The notes below the pieces were generated by a model. It ran no database searches. It worked only from the letters and a program-made list of their open reading frames with translations, and had not been told where the DNA came from. DNA of 64,000 nt from Thermococcus sp. 18S1 (lineage in GTDB: Archaea > Methanobacteriota_B > Thermococci > Thermococcales > Thermococcaceae): the NCBI RefSeq assembly GCF_012027645.1, contig NZ_SNUU01000001.1, positions 248,001 to 312,000 of the forward strand. Reading direction: 5' to 3'. A program made the translations under genes and the position numbers. How positions within the stretch are numbered: the first letter of the stretch is position 1; the number at the start of each line of letters is the position of its first letter. This document shows positions 9,857-16,502 of this stretch, piece by piece.

Positions 9857-10048
9857 TTATTTCAGGACGTACTCAGGCGTTGAGCGTTCCTCAGTCTCCA
9901 GTTGATAGAGCTCCTTCTTCAAAAGCTCGCGGATAGCTTCTCTGATTATCTCGCTTCTGTTAGGGTATACCCCCTTCCTAACGAGCTGATCCATAGCGTT
10001 GATAAGTCCCTGGGGAAGCTGTACACTGATGATCCGCATTTTGGCCAT
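9857..10048 (-). CDS. ribbon-helix-helix regulator next to ftsZ (CdrS-like)
   Basis: 63 residues. MRIISVQLPQGLINAMDQLV (strand then helix) and NRSEIIREAIRELLKKEL (second helix) form a minimal RHH dimerisation and DNA-binding domain. ATG 10048 follows GGTGGTG by five bases. In haloarchaea a similar small RHH protein, CdrS, sits by ftsZ and controls division genes; position and size here match that, but orthology is inferred. It lies upstream of ftsZ on the same strand, so co-transcription or direct control of ftsZ is likely. An AT-rich inverted repeat at 10123-10140 is a possible binding site. Confidence 0.82.
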   Translation of the reverse strand: MAKMRIISVQLPQGLINAMDQLVRKGVYPNRSEIIREAIRELLKKELYQLETEERSTPEYVLK

Positions 10049-10122
10049 CCCTGCACCACCCAGTTCAGCAAGCCGCTGAAATAAATAGTGATTTAATTAG
10101 TTAAATACTTTGCGCTTGCTTA

Positions 10123-10140
10123 ATATTATCACAATAATAT
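10123..10140. promoter_or_regulatory. AT-rich inverted repeat, possible RHH operator
   Basis: ATATTAT, four-base spacer CACA, then ATAATAT. It lies in the divergent region between the RHH gene and cgi121, upstream of the minus-strand TATA-like element near 10080-10088. The surrounding ~100 bases are very A+T rich, so a chance occurrence is possible. Confidence 0.35.
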
Positions 10141-10257
10141 GATTTTCAAAAAATTTTTAAAAAATTGCCAATTTACAAAAAATTCACAAGTAATCAAATC
10201 AATGGGGCTCAGAAAGGGTTTTAACGTCGAAGAATCCACCGGGGATGGGGTGGCCCG

Positions 10258-10665
10258 ATGAAAGAAATAACGGAAAATCTTCACATCACAAAAGTATTCG
10301 TCAAAGATGCAGGGGAAATCGTACCCCTGATAGGCGGTGACTTTCAGATAGTGAGCGGCGAATGCTGGGAGGAAGTGGCGTTTGCGGCACTTTTAGCACT
10401 TCGTTCATTCGAGAGGGGCACCAACCATGCCAGAACCCTCGGCGGTGAGCTTCTCCTTCGTCTCGCCGGGACACTCCAGATAAAAGATGCGATAGCAAAA
10501 TACGGCGTCAAGAATGGAGAGAATTATCTTGTGGTCTTTGGGCACCGCAATAGGGCGGAGGAGATTCTTGCGGAGCTGGACCTGGAGGAACTGTCCATGA
10601 CCGACTGCGGGGCAGAAAAATCGAAAAGATTTTTTGAAAAGGCAGCTCTCGTTGAAGTTTTATAG
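10258..10665 (+). CDS. cgi121: KEOPS complex subunit Cgi121
   Basis: 135 residues with the family segment GELLLRLAGTLQIKDAIAKYGV and the acidic tail typical of archaeal Cgi121. In KEOPS (Kae1, Bud32, Cgi121, Pcc1) it recruits the tRNA 3' CCA end for t6A37 modification of ANN-decoding tRNAs. ATG 10258 has TATA-like TTTTAAC near 10218 and GGGGTGG upstream. The other subunits are not in the window; the gene stands alone, divergent from the division cluster. Confidence 0.85.
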   Translation: MKEITENLHITKVFVKDAGEIVPLIGGDFQIVSGECWEEVAFAALLALRSFERGTNHARTLGGELLLRLAGTLQIKDAIAKYGVKNGENYLVVFGHRNRAEEILAELDLEELSMTDCGAEKSKRFFEKAALVEVL

Positions 10666-10750
10666 ACAGCCAATGGCCATTTGTGTACTTTATGGTGGAT
10701 AGGTTTATAAAATCCCCCCATCATCCCCCACTGCTTGAGGTGATGTCCTC

Positions 10751-11929
10751 ATGAGATATAAAAAACGCAAATACTTCCTTGCGGGCAGAATAAACCTCAT
10801 CCAGCGCTCAAAGATTAGGGAGCTCTTCGAAAAGGCAAAGAAGATGGAAAACGTTATCTCCCTTGGAATCGGAGAGCCAGATTTTGATACTCCCAATGTC
10901 ATAAAGGAGGCCGCTAAGAGGGCAATAGAGGAAGGATACACCCACTACACTCCCAACGCGGGCATCCCCGAGTTCCGCGAAGCGATAGCCGAGTACTACA
11001 AGACCCACTACAAGGTTGATATATCCCCGGATGATATAATCGTCACCGCAGGTGCCTACGAGGCCACCTACCTCGCGTTCCAGACCCTTCTGGAGCAGGA
11101 TGATGACGTTATCATTCCAGACCCGGCCTTCGTCTGCTATGTTGAGGACGCAAAAATCGCCGAGGCCGGCATCCTGAGGATACCCCTCCGCGAAGAGAAC
11201 GAGTTCCAGATCGACCCCGATGAGCTCGTTGAGGCCATAACCAAGAGAACGAGAATGCTCGTTATCAACTATCCAAACAACCCAACAGGCGCAGTTCTTA
11301 AAAAGAAGACTGTGAAGGCAATAGCTGACATAGCGGAGGACTACAACCTGTACATTCTGAGCGACGAACCCTACGAGCACTTCCTCTACGAGGGGGCGAA
11401 GCACTACCCGATGATAAAGTACGCCCCCGACAACACGATTCTGGCGAACAGCTTCTCCAAGACCTTCGCCATGACCGGCTGGCGTCTCGGCTTCACCATA
11501 GCCCCAACCCAGGTCATCAGGGATATGATAAAGCTCCACGCCTACGTCATCGGAAACGTCACGTCCTTCATCCAGATAGCCGGAATCACCGCCCTCCGCG
11601 ACAAGCGCAGCTGGGAGGCCCTCGATGCAATGCGCCAGACCTACGCGGAGAGGAGAAGACTGGTCCTCCACCACCTCAACAAGATGCCTCACATCACACC
11701 GTTCAGACCGAAGGGCGCCTTCTACCTCTGGGCCAAGATCGATCCAGAGCTCGGGATGAGCAGCGAGGACTTCGCAGAATGGCTCCTCGAGAACGCTGGC
11801 GTTGTCGTCATACCTGGAACCGCCTTCGGCAAAGCCGGCGAGGGCTGGATAAGGATAAGCTACGCCACAAAGAAGAGTCAGCTCACTGAGGCAATGGAGA
11901 GAATGAACGAAGCACTTTCAAAGCTTTGA
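10751..11929 (+). CDS. PLP-dependent class I/II aminotransferase
   Basis: 392 residues, fold type I. ISLGIGEPDFDTP is the N-terminal signature, NYPNNPTGAVL the substrate-side loop, SDEPYEHF holds the PLP-ring Asp and Tyr, NSFSKTFAMTGWRLGF contains the Schiff-base lysine, and WIRISYA supplies the carboxylate-binding Arg. The family covers aspartate, aromatic and alanine aminotransferases; which amino acid is used cannot be read here. In a peptide fermenter it would feed 2-oxo acids to ferredoxin oxidoreductases such as IorAB at 52-54.7 kb. ATG 10751 follows GAGGTGATG; TATA GTTTATAAAA is near 10703. Confidence 0.9.
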   Translation: MRYKKRKYFLAGRINLIQRSKIRELFEKAKKMENVISLGIGEPDFDTPNVIKEAAKRAIEEGYTHYTPNAGIPEFREAIAEYYKTHYKVDISPDDIIVTAGAYEATYLAFQTLLEQDDDVIIPDPAFVCYVEDAKIAEAGILRIPLREENEFQIDPDELVEAITKRTRMLVINYPNNPTGAVLKKKTVKAIADIAEDYNLYILSDEPYEHFLYEGAKHYPMIKYAPDNTILANSFSKTFAMTGWRLGFTIAPTQVIRDMIKLHAYVIGNVTSFIQIAGITALRDKRSWEALDAMRQTYAERRRLVLHHLNKMPHITPFRPKGAFYLWAKIDPELGMSSEDFAEWLLENAGVVVIPGTAFGKAGEGWIRISYATKKSQLTEAMERMNEALSKL

Positions 11930-11939
11930 GGGAGGCGCG

Positions 11940-12203
11940 ATGGACGGCATCCTGGCCATATTCTTTGCCATTTTCCTGGCGGAGCTGGGGGACAAGACCC
12001 AGCTGGCAACCATGGCCTTCGCGGCCAAGTACGGGTGGAAGGTAGCATTCGTGGGGGCCATTCTGGGCCTCGCAGCGGTAAACCTCATCGGTGCAGTTCT
12101 TGGTGACAAACTCGGCGATGTTATTCCACTCGAAATGGTCCACAAGTTCGCTGGAGCACTTTTCATTGTTTTCGGAATTCTCATGATATTCGGAAAGCTC
12201 TAG
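11940..12203 (+). CDS. single-repeat GDT1/TMEM165 (UPF0016) membrane protein
   Basis: 87 residues with three hydrophobic helices. AELGDKTQLATMAF is the family signature E-x-G-D-K-T, which lines the cation path in Mn/Ca transporters. Most members carry two inverted copies in ~200 residues; this one has one copy, so it probably works as a dimer or with a second half-protein elsewhere, since no partner is adjacent. It starts ten bases after the aminotransferase stop. Cation transport is inferred from the family. Confidence 0.83.
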   Translation: MDGILAIFFAIFLAELGDKTQLATMAFAAKYGWKVAFVGAILGLAAVNLIGAVLGDKLGDVIPLEMVHKFAGALFIVFGILMIFGKL

Positions 12204-12215
12204 GAGGGATAAATC

Positions 12216-13421
12216 ATGGACAAACGGTGGAGCTCAGTCCTGCTTGACACACTGGTCATGACGGCCGGCTTCGGAACCCTGACCATGATGGCCGTCGCAA
12301 AGCCCGATATAATCGCCCACTTCGGGATAAGCAGCGCGGAATACGAATGGCAGCACATAGCGTACGTCTTTGGTTTGTTCATAGCGTTCCTTCTCGGCCA
12401 CACAAGGATATACGAGGGAAGCTTCAAGAAGAGCGTTGCCATAGCACTCAGCTGGGCGGCGATAGCGCAGGCGCTCATTCCGCTCGCCCCCAACTGGTAC
12501 GTCGTCGTCTTCCTCAGGTTCATCCAGGGTTTCGTGGTCACGCTCGTGCCGCTCTTCAGCACCCAGATAGCCCACTTCTTCGTTGCAGAGAGGCCCTTTG
12601 CGAAGGGTATAGTTCTCTCGGGTATCTTCTGGGGCGGCGTGTTCGGAAGCATGAGCGCCAAGTACGCCGTCGCGGACTTCGGGTGGAAGGGTGGTTTCTG
12701 GGTCACCGTCATCATAATGTACGCGGTTCTCGCCCTCTGGTGGCTCTTTACTGAGGACTTCGAAATAATCCACAAGACCGAGGGGGCTGAAACGGTAAGC
12801 GTTTGGAAAATGCCCTTCACCTGGGTGCTCGGATTCACGTTCTTCCCCGCCCTCTGGGTCATATTCACCATCATAGGGTTCTCGGCATCCCTCGGCTATG
12901 AAATCGGGTGGACGAAGGAGCACGTGGCAACGCTCAGCACGAGCCTCAACATATCCAAGGCGCTCTGGAGCATAGGCATGGGCTACGTCGGCTACATGCT
13001 GTCCAGGAAGAACCCGAACGCGAGGGGCCTCTTCAAGGCCATCGTGCAGGTCATGATATTCTCCTACGCGGTCGCCTTCGTCGGACTGCTGATCTACGGA
13101 AAGGCCATGCTCGCCGGTAACTACACCCTTGCACTCGCCTCGGTGGTTCTCATCGGAGCCCTCCAGGGAACCGGACCGGCGTTCTGGACCAGCGCCCCGG
13201 CCACTTACCCCAGGAACATCTTCCCGAAGGCCAGCTTCGCCCTCGGTCTCATATCCAACTCGGCCAACGCCATCGCCCCAACGGTAACGGATGTACTAGC
13301 GAGGCAGAGCACAGGCCTGGCCCTGGGAGAACTGGCCCTCATGCCGCTCATAGGAATCCTGACCCTTATAGCAGTCTCGAGGATGAAGCTCCCCGTGGAG
13401 GAGCTCGGCGATGCGGCCTAA
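12216..13421 (+). CDS. major facilitator superfamily transporter
   Basis: 401 residues with about twelve hydrophobic helices, the usual MFS length. The helix 4-5 segment FLRFIQGFVVTLVPLFSTQ resembles the MFS motif after loop 2-3, and the 6-7 loop is charged. No substrate signature was recognised. It begins twelve bases after the GDT1-like gene, and its last codons contain the ATG of the next membrane protein, so the three are one transcription unit. Confidence 0.85.
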   Translation: MDKRWSSVLLDTLVMTAGFGTLTMMAVAKPDIIAHFGISSAEYEWQHIAYVFGLFIAFLLGHTRIYEGSFKKSVAIALSWAAIAQALIPLAPNWYVVVFLRFIQGFVVTLVPLFSTQIAHFFVAERPFAKGIVLSGIFWGGVFGSMSAKYAVADFGWKGGFWVTVIIMYAVLALWWLFTEDFEIIHKTEGAETVSVWKMPFTWVLGFTFFPALWVIFTIIGFSASLGYEIGWTKEHVATLSTSLNISKALWSIGMGYVGYMLSRKNPNARGLFKAIVQVMIFSYAVAFVGLLIYGKAMLAGNYTLALASVVLIGALQGTGPAFWTSAPATYPRNIFPKASFALGLISNSANAIAPTVTDVLARQSTGLALGELALMPLIGILTLIAVSRMKLPVEELGDAA

Positions 13422-13740
13422 ACCCCTCGTCGTTTCTTTCTTTACATTCCTCGCGGTTTTCTTCTACGGCATAGCCGCGATGAGTTTCGGGGAAAGGTAC
13501 ACGTTTTTCGGCTACATCATCATCGGGAGCGTGCACCTGCTCTTCGCCTACGGAATCTGGGTGGGACACGAGACAATCGTGGACCTCTCGGCGTACATAA
13601 CCCTCCTGGACCTGCTCTTCGGACTCCTCTGGGTGATGGTGGGACTGTCCCTCCCCGCGGCAACGCTGACCCTCCTCTCGGCGCTGATTCTCTTTGTCCT
13701 GATGGACGAAGACGTAAGAATCGAACTCAAACTGCCGTAG
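13411..13740 (+). CDS. small four-helix membrane protein, unknown
   Basis: 109 residues and about four hydrophobic helices. ATG 13411 lies within the final codons of the MFS gene (11-base overlap), implying coupled translation and perhaps a physical partner for the transporter. No family recognised. The stop is followed at once by a hairpin (13741-13765) that may end the transcript. Confidence 0.68.
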   Translation: MRPKPLVVSFFTFLAVFFYGIAAMSFGERYTFFGYIIIGSVHLLFAYGIWVGHETIVDLSAYITLLDLLFGLLWVMVGLSLPAATLTLLSALILFVLMDEDVRIELKLP

Positions 13741-14358
13741 GAAACCTTTGCCCGCGCAAAGTTTCCTAACGTGGGAGAAGTATCACTTCCGAACAAACTT
13801 TGCTCTGCAAAGTTTGATCAAAGAGTGCCCTTTCTCACAGAGAAGCAAAAATCAGTCGTGCACTAAAGAACTGGATAATTCTAAGCAGGGTTTAACACAA
13901 AAGGAAGCTTTTCAAAGCAGTTTCAACTTACCATCGGCGCCCTTCGGGCGCCTTCTCAAAGAGAAACACTCATCAATGAGCAAGTGAACGAGAAACCCAC
14001 TCCAGAACTTGCAATCTTCAAAAAGCACTTAATCTTCCGCCAGCGCTTGCGCAGGAAGCTTTTTTCCAAAAGCTTCACCAAAAGTTAGTAGCTTTTCTCC
14101 AAGTCGCTCTTTGAATAGTGGTTTCTCAACTCAAGGCCAATGTTTCAGGTGAGAACACTGGCAGTATTCCCGTTAGAGAGGGTTTAATTCGAAAAAGACG
14201 CCCGTAGGGCGCCGAAAGAAAGTAAACCCATAGCAAAGGAGCATTTTAGAGCAAATTCTCCATGTTAAACGCCCCAGTACTGAAGAAACCACTTAGAAAC
14301 TGACACTTCAAGAAGGAGCTACAAACCTTGATCAAACTTCGCGCAGGCGAAGTTTGAA
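13741..14358. repeat. gene-less region with many short inverted repeats
   Basis: About 620 bases without a credible gene, visibly poorer in G+C than its surroundings. It holds a series of hairpins. Clear ones: TTTGC/GCAAA 13747-13760; CAAACTTTGC/GCAAAGTTTG 13794-13816; GGCGCCC/GGGCGCC 13936-13952; GAAGCTTTT/AAAAGCTTC 14055-14076; CGCCC/GGGCG 14199-14211; CAAACTTCGC/GCGAAGTTTG 14333-14356. The second and last are variants of one unit near opposite ends. It may be REP- or MITE-like sequence, a structured RNA or the scar of an integrated element beside the tRNA gene. I cannot decide between these. Confidence 0.6.
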
Positions 14359-14446
14359 TGGTGCGGGGGCGGGGATTTGAACCCCGGAACCCCTACGGGA
14401 CGGGACCCTAAATCCCGCGCCTTTGGCCAGGCTCGGCTACCCCCGC
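14359..14446 (-). tRNA. tRNA-Leu (anticodon UAG)
   Basis: Class II cloverleaf on the minus strand. Acceptor GCGGGGG pairs with CCCCCGC. The anticodon stem CGGGA/TCCCG encloses loop TTTAGGG, so the anticodon is TAG (reads CUA leucine codons). A long variable arm follows, then T stem CGGGG/CCCCG with loop TTCAAAT. The 3' CCA is encoded (14361-14359). A minus-strand TATA-like TTTTTAAAG at 14471-14479 fits its promoter. Mature tRNA body 14362-14446. Confidence 0.96.
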
Positions 14447-14494
14447 GCGGATTGAACTTCTCCCCGGCGCTTTAAAAACTTTGAGGGGCAAGGC

Positions 14495-14500
14495 TTATAA
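14495..14500 (+). promoter_or_regulatory. TATA box of the membrane protein/XRE/ABC operon
   Basis: TTATAA within GGCTTATAAGG. Start of transcription is expected about 25 bases downstream, near 14522, which falls inside the tandem palindromes. Confidence 0.7.
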
Positions 14501-14504
14501 GGAT

Positions 14505-14536
14505 GTAAAGGAAGCTTTACGTAAAGGAAACTTTAC
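14505..14536. promoter_or_regulatory. tandem palindromic operator
   Basis: Two adjacent copies of GTAAAG-GAA(G/A)-CTTTAC, at 14505-14520 and 14521-14536, with no gap. Each has perfect six-base arms around a four-base spacer. They begin five bases after the TATA box and cover the predicted transcription start, the right place for a repressor to block polymerase. The XRE protein encoded fourth in this operon is the obvious candidate ligand. Confidence 0.72.
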
Positions 14537-14554
14537 ATAGCCGGGGGGATATGA

Positions 14555-14845
14555 ATGATGGATAAAGTTCTTATTCCCATAATCGCCATTGCCACAGTAG
14601 TTTATGGATACATATTCTACAAATTTATGAAAGAAACCGGCCAGATGAAGGATGAGCGCGGGAGACGCATAAACCAGGTGGCCTCGGAAACAACGCTCAT
14701 GATTGTTCAAATACTTCTTCTCCTAGGCCTTATCTTCGTGGGAATATTTAAAAAGTTCGAACCAAGCAAGGTGCTCGCATTCATCTACGTGGTGGCGATA
14801 TTTGGACATGCCTTGCTGAGGTACCACTACGCGAGGGTGATGTGA
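14555..14845 (+). CDS. small membrane protein, first of three related (DUF2178-like)
   Basis: 96 residues: hydrophobic helix, charged segment KDERGRRINQVASE, two more helices, and the ending LRYHYARVM. Two further genes of the same plan follow directly, with the same helix - DER(G/T) - helices - HY.R.M layout. ATG 14555 or the adjacent 14558 follows GGGGGGA. First gene of the operon behind the tandem operator. Function unknown; association with the ABC exporter is inferred from co-transcription. Confidence 0.78.
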   Translation: MMDKVLIPIIAIATVVYGYIFYKFMKETGQMKDERGRRINQVASETTLMIVQILLLLGLIFVGIFKKFEPSKVLAFIYVVAIFGHALLRYHYARVM

Positions 14846-15214
14846 ATGAACCTGAAGTACGAAGGCATTCTCGCAGGTTTAATCGCCGTGATAGTTATCG
14901 GTCTAGCGTACTCCACCAAATCCGGGGAGGGTTCACTGGCGGTGGGCATCTTCCTCCTGGGTGTTCTCCTGGTCTATGCACTGAGCAGGTACTACAACTC
15001 CCGGGTGGGGAGAGTGGAGGATGAGAGGACCGAGCTTATAAGCGCCAAGAGCACGAGAAACGCGTTTGCCGTAATTAGTGTAGTCCTCTTTGCTGAGTAT
15101 CTGTGGGAGTACTCCGCCGGAAACACAGAGACTGCCATGAGGCTCCTCATTCCCCTCGCGCTTGGTGTGATAGCACTCGTGGTCTCGCAGTACCACTACG
15201 AAAGGGTGATGTGA
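14846..15214 (+). CDS. small membrane protein, second of three related (DUF2178-like)
   Basis: 122 residues with four hydrophobic stretches, the charged loop VEDERTELISAKSTRNAF and the ending SQYHYERVM. Its ATG follows the stop of the first copy without a gap. Clearly related to its neighbours in layout and ending, so it arose by tandem duplication, but it has an extra N-terminal helix. Confidence 0.78.
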   Translation: MNLKYEGILAGLIAVIVIGLAYSTKSGEGSLAVGIFLLGVLLVYALSRYYNSRVGRVEDERTELISAKSTRNAFAVISVVLFAEYLWEYSAGNTETAMRLLIPLALGVIALVVSQYHYERVM

Positions 15215-15514
15215 ATGGAAGGCCTGGTCATTGTTTCTCTGTTTGCCCTCCTCGGAGGCGGGCTCCTTGGTTACTTCATGACCAGGACGATAGCAGAAAA
15301 CACGGGCCTTCTTCCGGACGAGAGAGGAATGGAAATAGCCAAACTTTCCGCAATGAGGACGCTGGAGCTGGTTCTTTTCGTCACTGTGGCCGCGCTCTAC
15401 TACTCATGGTTCGTCATGAAGAATGAAGCCTGCACCAACCTCGCCGGTTTGATATTCGCCACCATATTCTTCGGCAACTTGGCCTTCAGGGCCCACTACT
15501 CAAGAAAAATGTGA
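15215..15514 (+). CDS. small membrane protein, third of three related (DUF2178-like)
   Basis: 99 residues: N-terminal helix, charged segment LPDERGMEIAKLSAM, two helices and the ending FRAHYSRKM. The start abuts the stop of the second copy. Most diverged of the three. The XRE gene starts nine bases later. Confidence 0.75.
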   Translation: MEGLVIVSLFALLGGGLLGYFMTRTIAENTGLLPDERGMEIAKLSAMRTLELVLFVTVAALYYSWFVMKNEACTNLAGLIFATIFFGNLAFRAHYSRKM

Positions 15515-15523
15515 GGGATAGCA

Positions 15524-15721
15524 ATGAAGAACCGCCTCCGTGAGCTGAGGGAGGAGCTGGGCATAACCCAGGAAGAGCTGGCGAAAGCCCTTGGAGTGAC
15601 GAGGCAGACGATAATAGCCATCGAGAAGGGCCGCTACGACCCGTCACTGAGGCTGGCCTTCAAGATAGCACGCTTTTTCAACAAATCGATTGAAGAAATC
15701 TTTATCTACGAGGAGGGTTAA
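15524..15721 (+). CDS. XRE-family helix-turn-helix repressor
   Basis: 65 residues, a bare Cro/CI-type domain: LRELREELGITQEELAKALGVTRQTI carries the helix-turn-helix, with the second helix pair through IARFFNKSIEEIF. Typical of small regulators of bacterial and archaeal stress or resistance operons. It lies between the three membrane proteins and the ABC exporter, so it probably autoregulates the operon at 14505-14536. DNA binding is established for the family; the operator is inferred. Confidence 0.88.
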   Translation: MKNRLRELREELGITQEELAKALGVTRQTIIAIEKGRYDPSLRLAFKIARFFNKSIEEIFIYEEG

Positions 15722-15743
15722 AAAGACGTTGGGAGGGCTGGAG

Positions 15744-16502
15744 ATGCCCATGGTTGAAGTTCTGAACCTGGAGAAGGACTACGGAAAGGTAAAGGCCCTC
15801 AAGGGGATAAGCTTTTCCATCAACGAGGGCGAAATCTTCGGGCTCATAGGGCCCAACGGTGCCGGAAAGAGTACCACGCTCAAGATACTCTCAACCCTGC
15901 TCAAGCCGACGGGCGGGAGCGCGAAGATAGACGGCCACGATGTGGTGAAGGAGTCCGACAAGGTTAGGGAGATCATCAGCTACCTTCCCGAGGAGGCAGG
16001 CGCCTACAAGAACCTCACCGGCTACGAATACCTCCAGTTCATGGCGCGGCTCTACGCCAAGGATGATGAGAAGGCAAGGGAGATGCTCGAGCTGGGCGTT
16101 GAGCTCAGCGGTCTGGGGGACAGGTTGCACGACAAGGTGTCGACGTACTCCAAGGGAATGACGAGGAAGCTCCTCATAGCGAGGGCACTGATGGTGCGGC
16201 CGAAGCTGGCAATACTGGACGAACCGGCGAGCGGACTGGACATAGTCAACGCCTACGCGATAAGACAGATGATAAGGCGCTTTTCAAGGACGGAAGGGGT
16301 CACGTTCCTGCTCTCAAGCCACAACATGCTCGAGGTCGAGTTCCTCTGCCACCGCGTCGCTCTGATAAACAAGGGCGAAATCATCGAGGTGGGAACTCCG
16401 AAGGAGCTGAAGGAAAAGTACGAGGCAGAGAACCTTGAGGAGGTCTTCATGAGGGCGGTGGGAGCGAACATCAGCGAGCCAATAGGGGGTGAGGGCGGAT
16501 GA
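15744..16502 (+). CDS. ABC exporter ATP-binding subunit (NatA-like)
   Basis: 252 residues. Walker A GPNGAGKST near residue 37, an ABC signature in the form YSKGMTRKLLIARAL (Lys-Gly-Met instead of Gly-Gly-Gln, as in several ABC-2 exporters), Walker B LAILDEP and the H-loop SSHNM. ATG 15744 follows GGGAGGG; the frame is open further upstream without a good site. Overlaps the permease gene by four bases (ATGA). Confidence 0.93.
   Translation: MPMVEVLNLEKDYGKVKALKGISFSINEGEIFGLIGPNGAGKSTTLKILSTLLKPTGGSAKIDGHDVVKESDKVREIISYLPEEAGAYKNLTGYEYLQFMARLYAKDDEKAREMLELGVELSGLGDRLHDKVSTYSKGMTRKLLIARALMVRPKLAILDEPASGLDIVNAYAIRQMIRRFSRTEGVTFLLSSHNMLEVEFLCHRVALINKGEIIEVGTPKELKEKYEAENLEEVFMRAVGANISEPIGGEGG

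Noticed and set aside
13748-13987. 79-codon frame in the hairpin region
   Set aside because: No ribosome site, no domain, and it runs through the hairpins; codon use differs from real genes.
13741-14446. Attachment-site duplication of tRNA-Leu
   Set aside because: No second copy of the tRNA 3' end was found in the window, and no integrase gene, so integration there is only a possibility.
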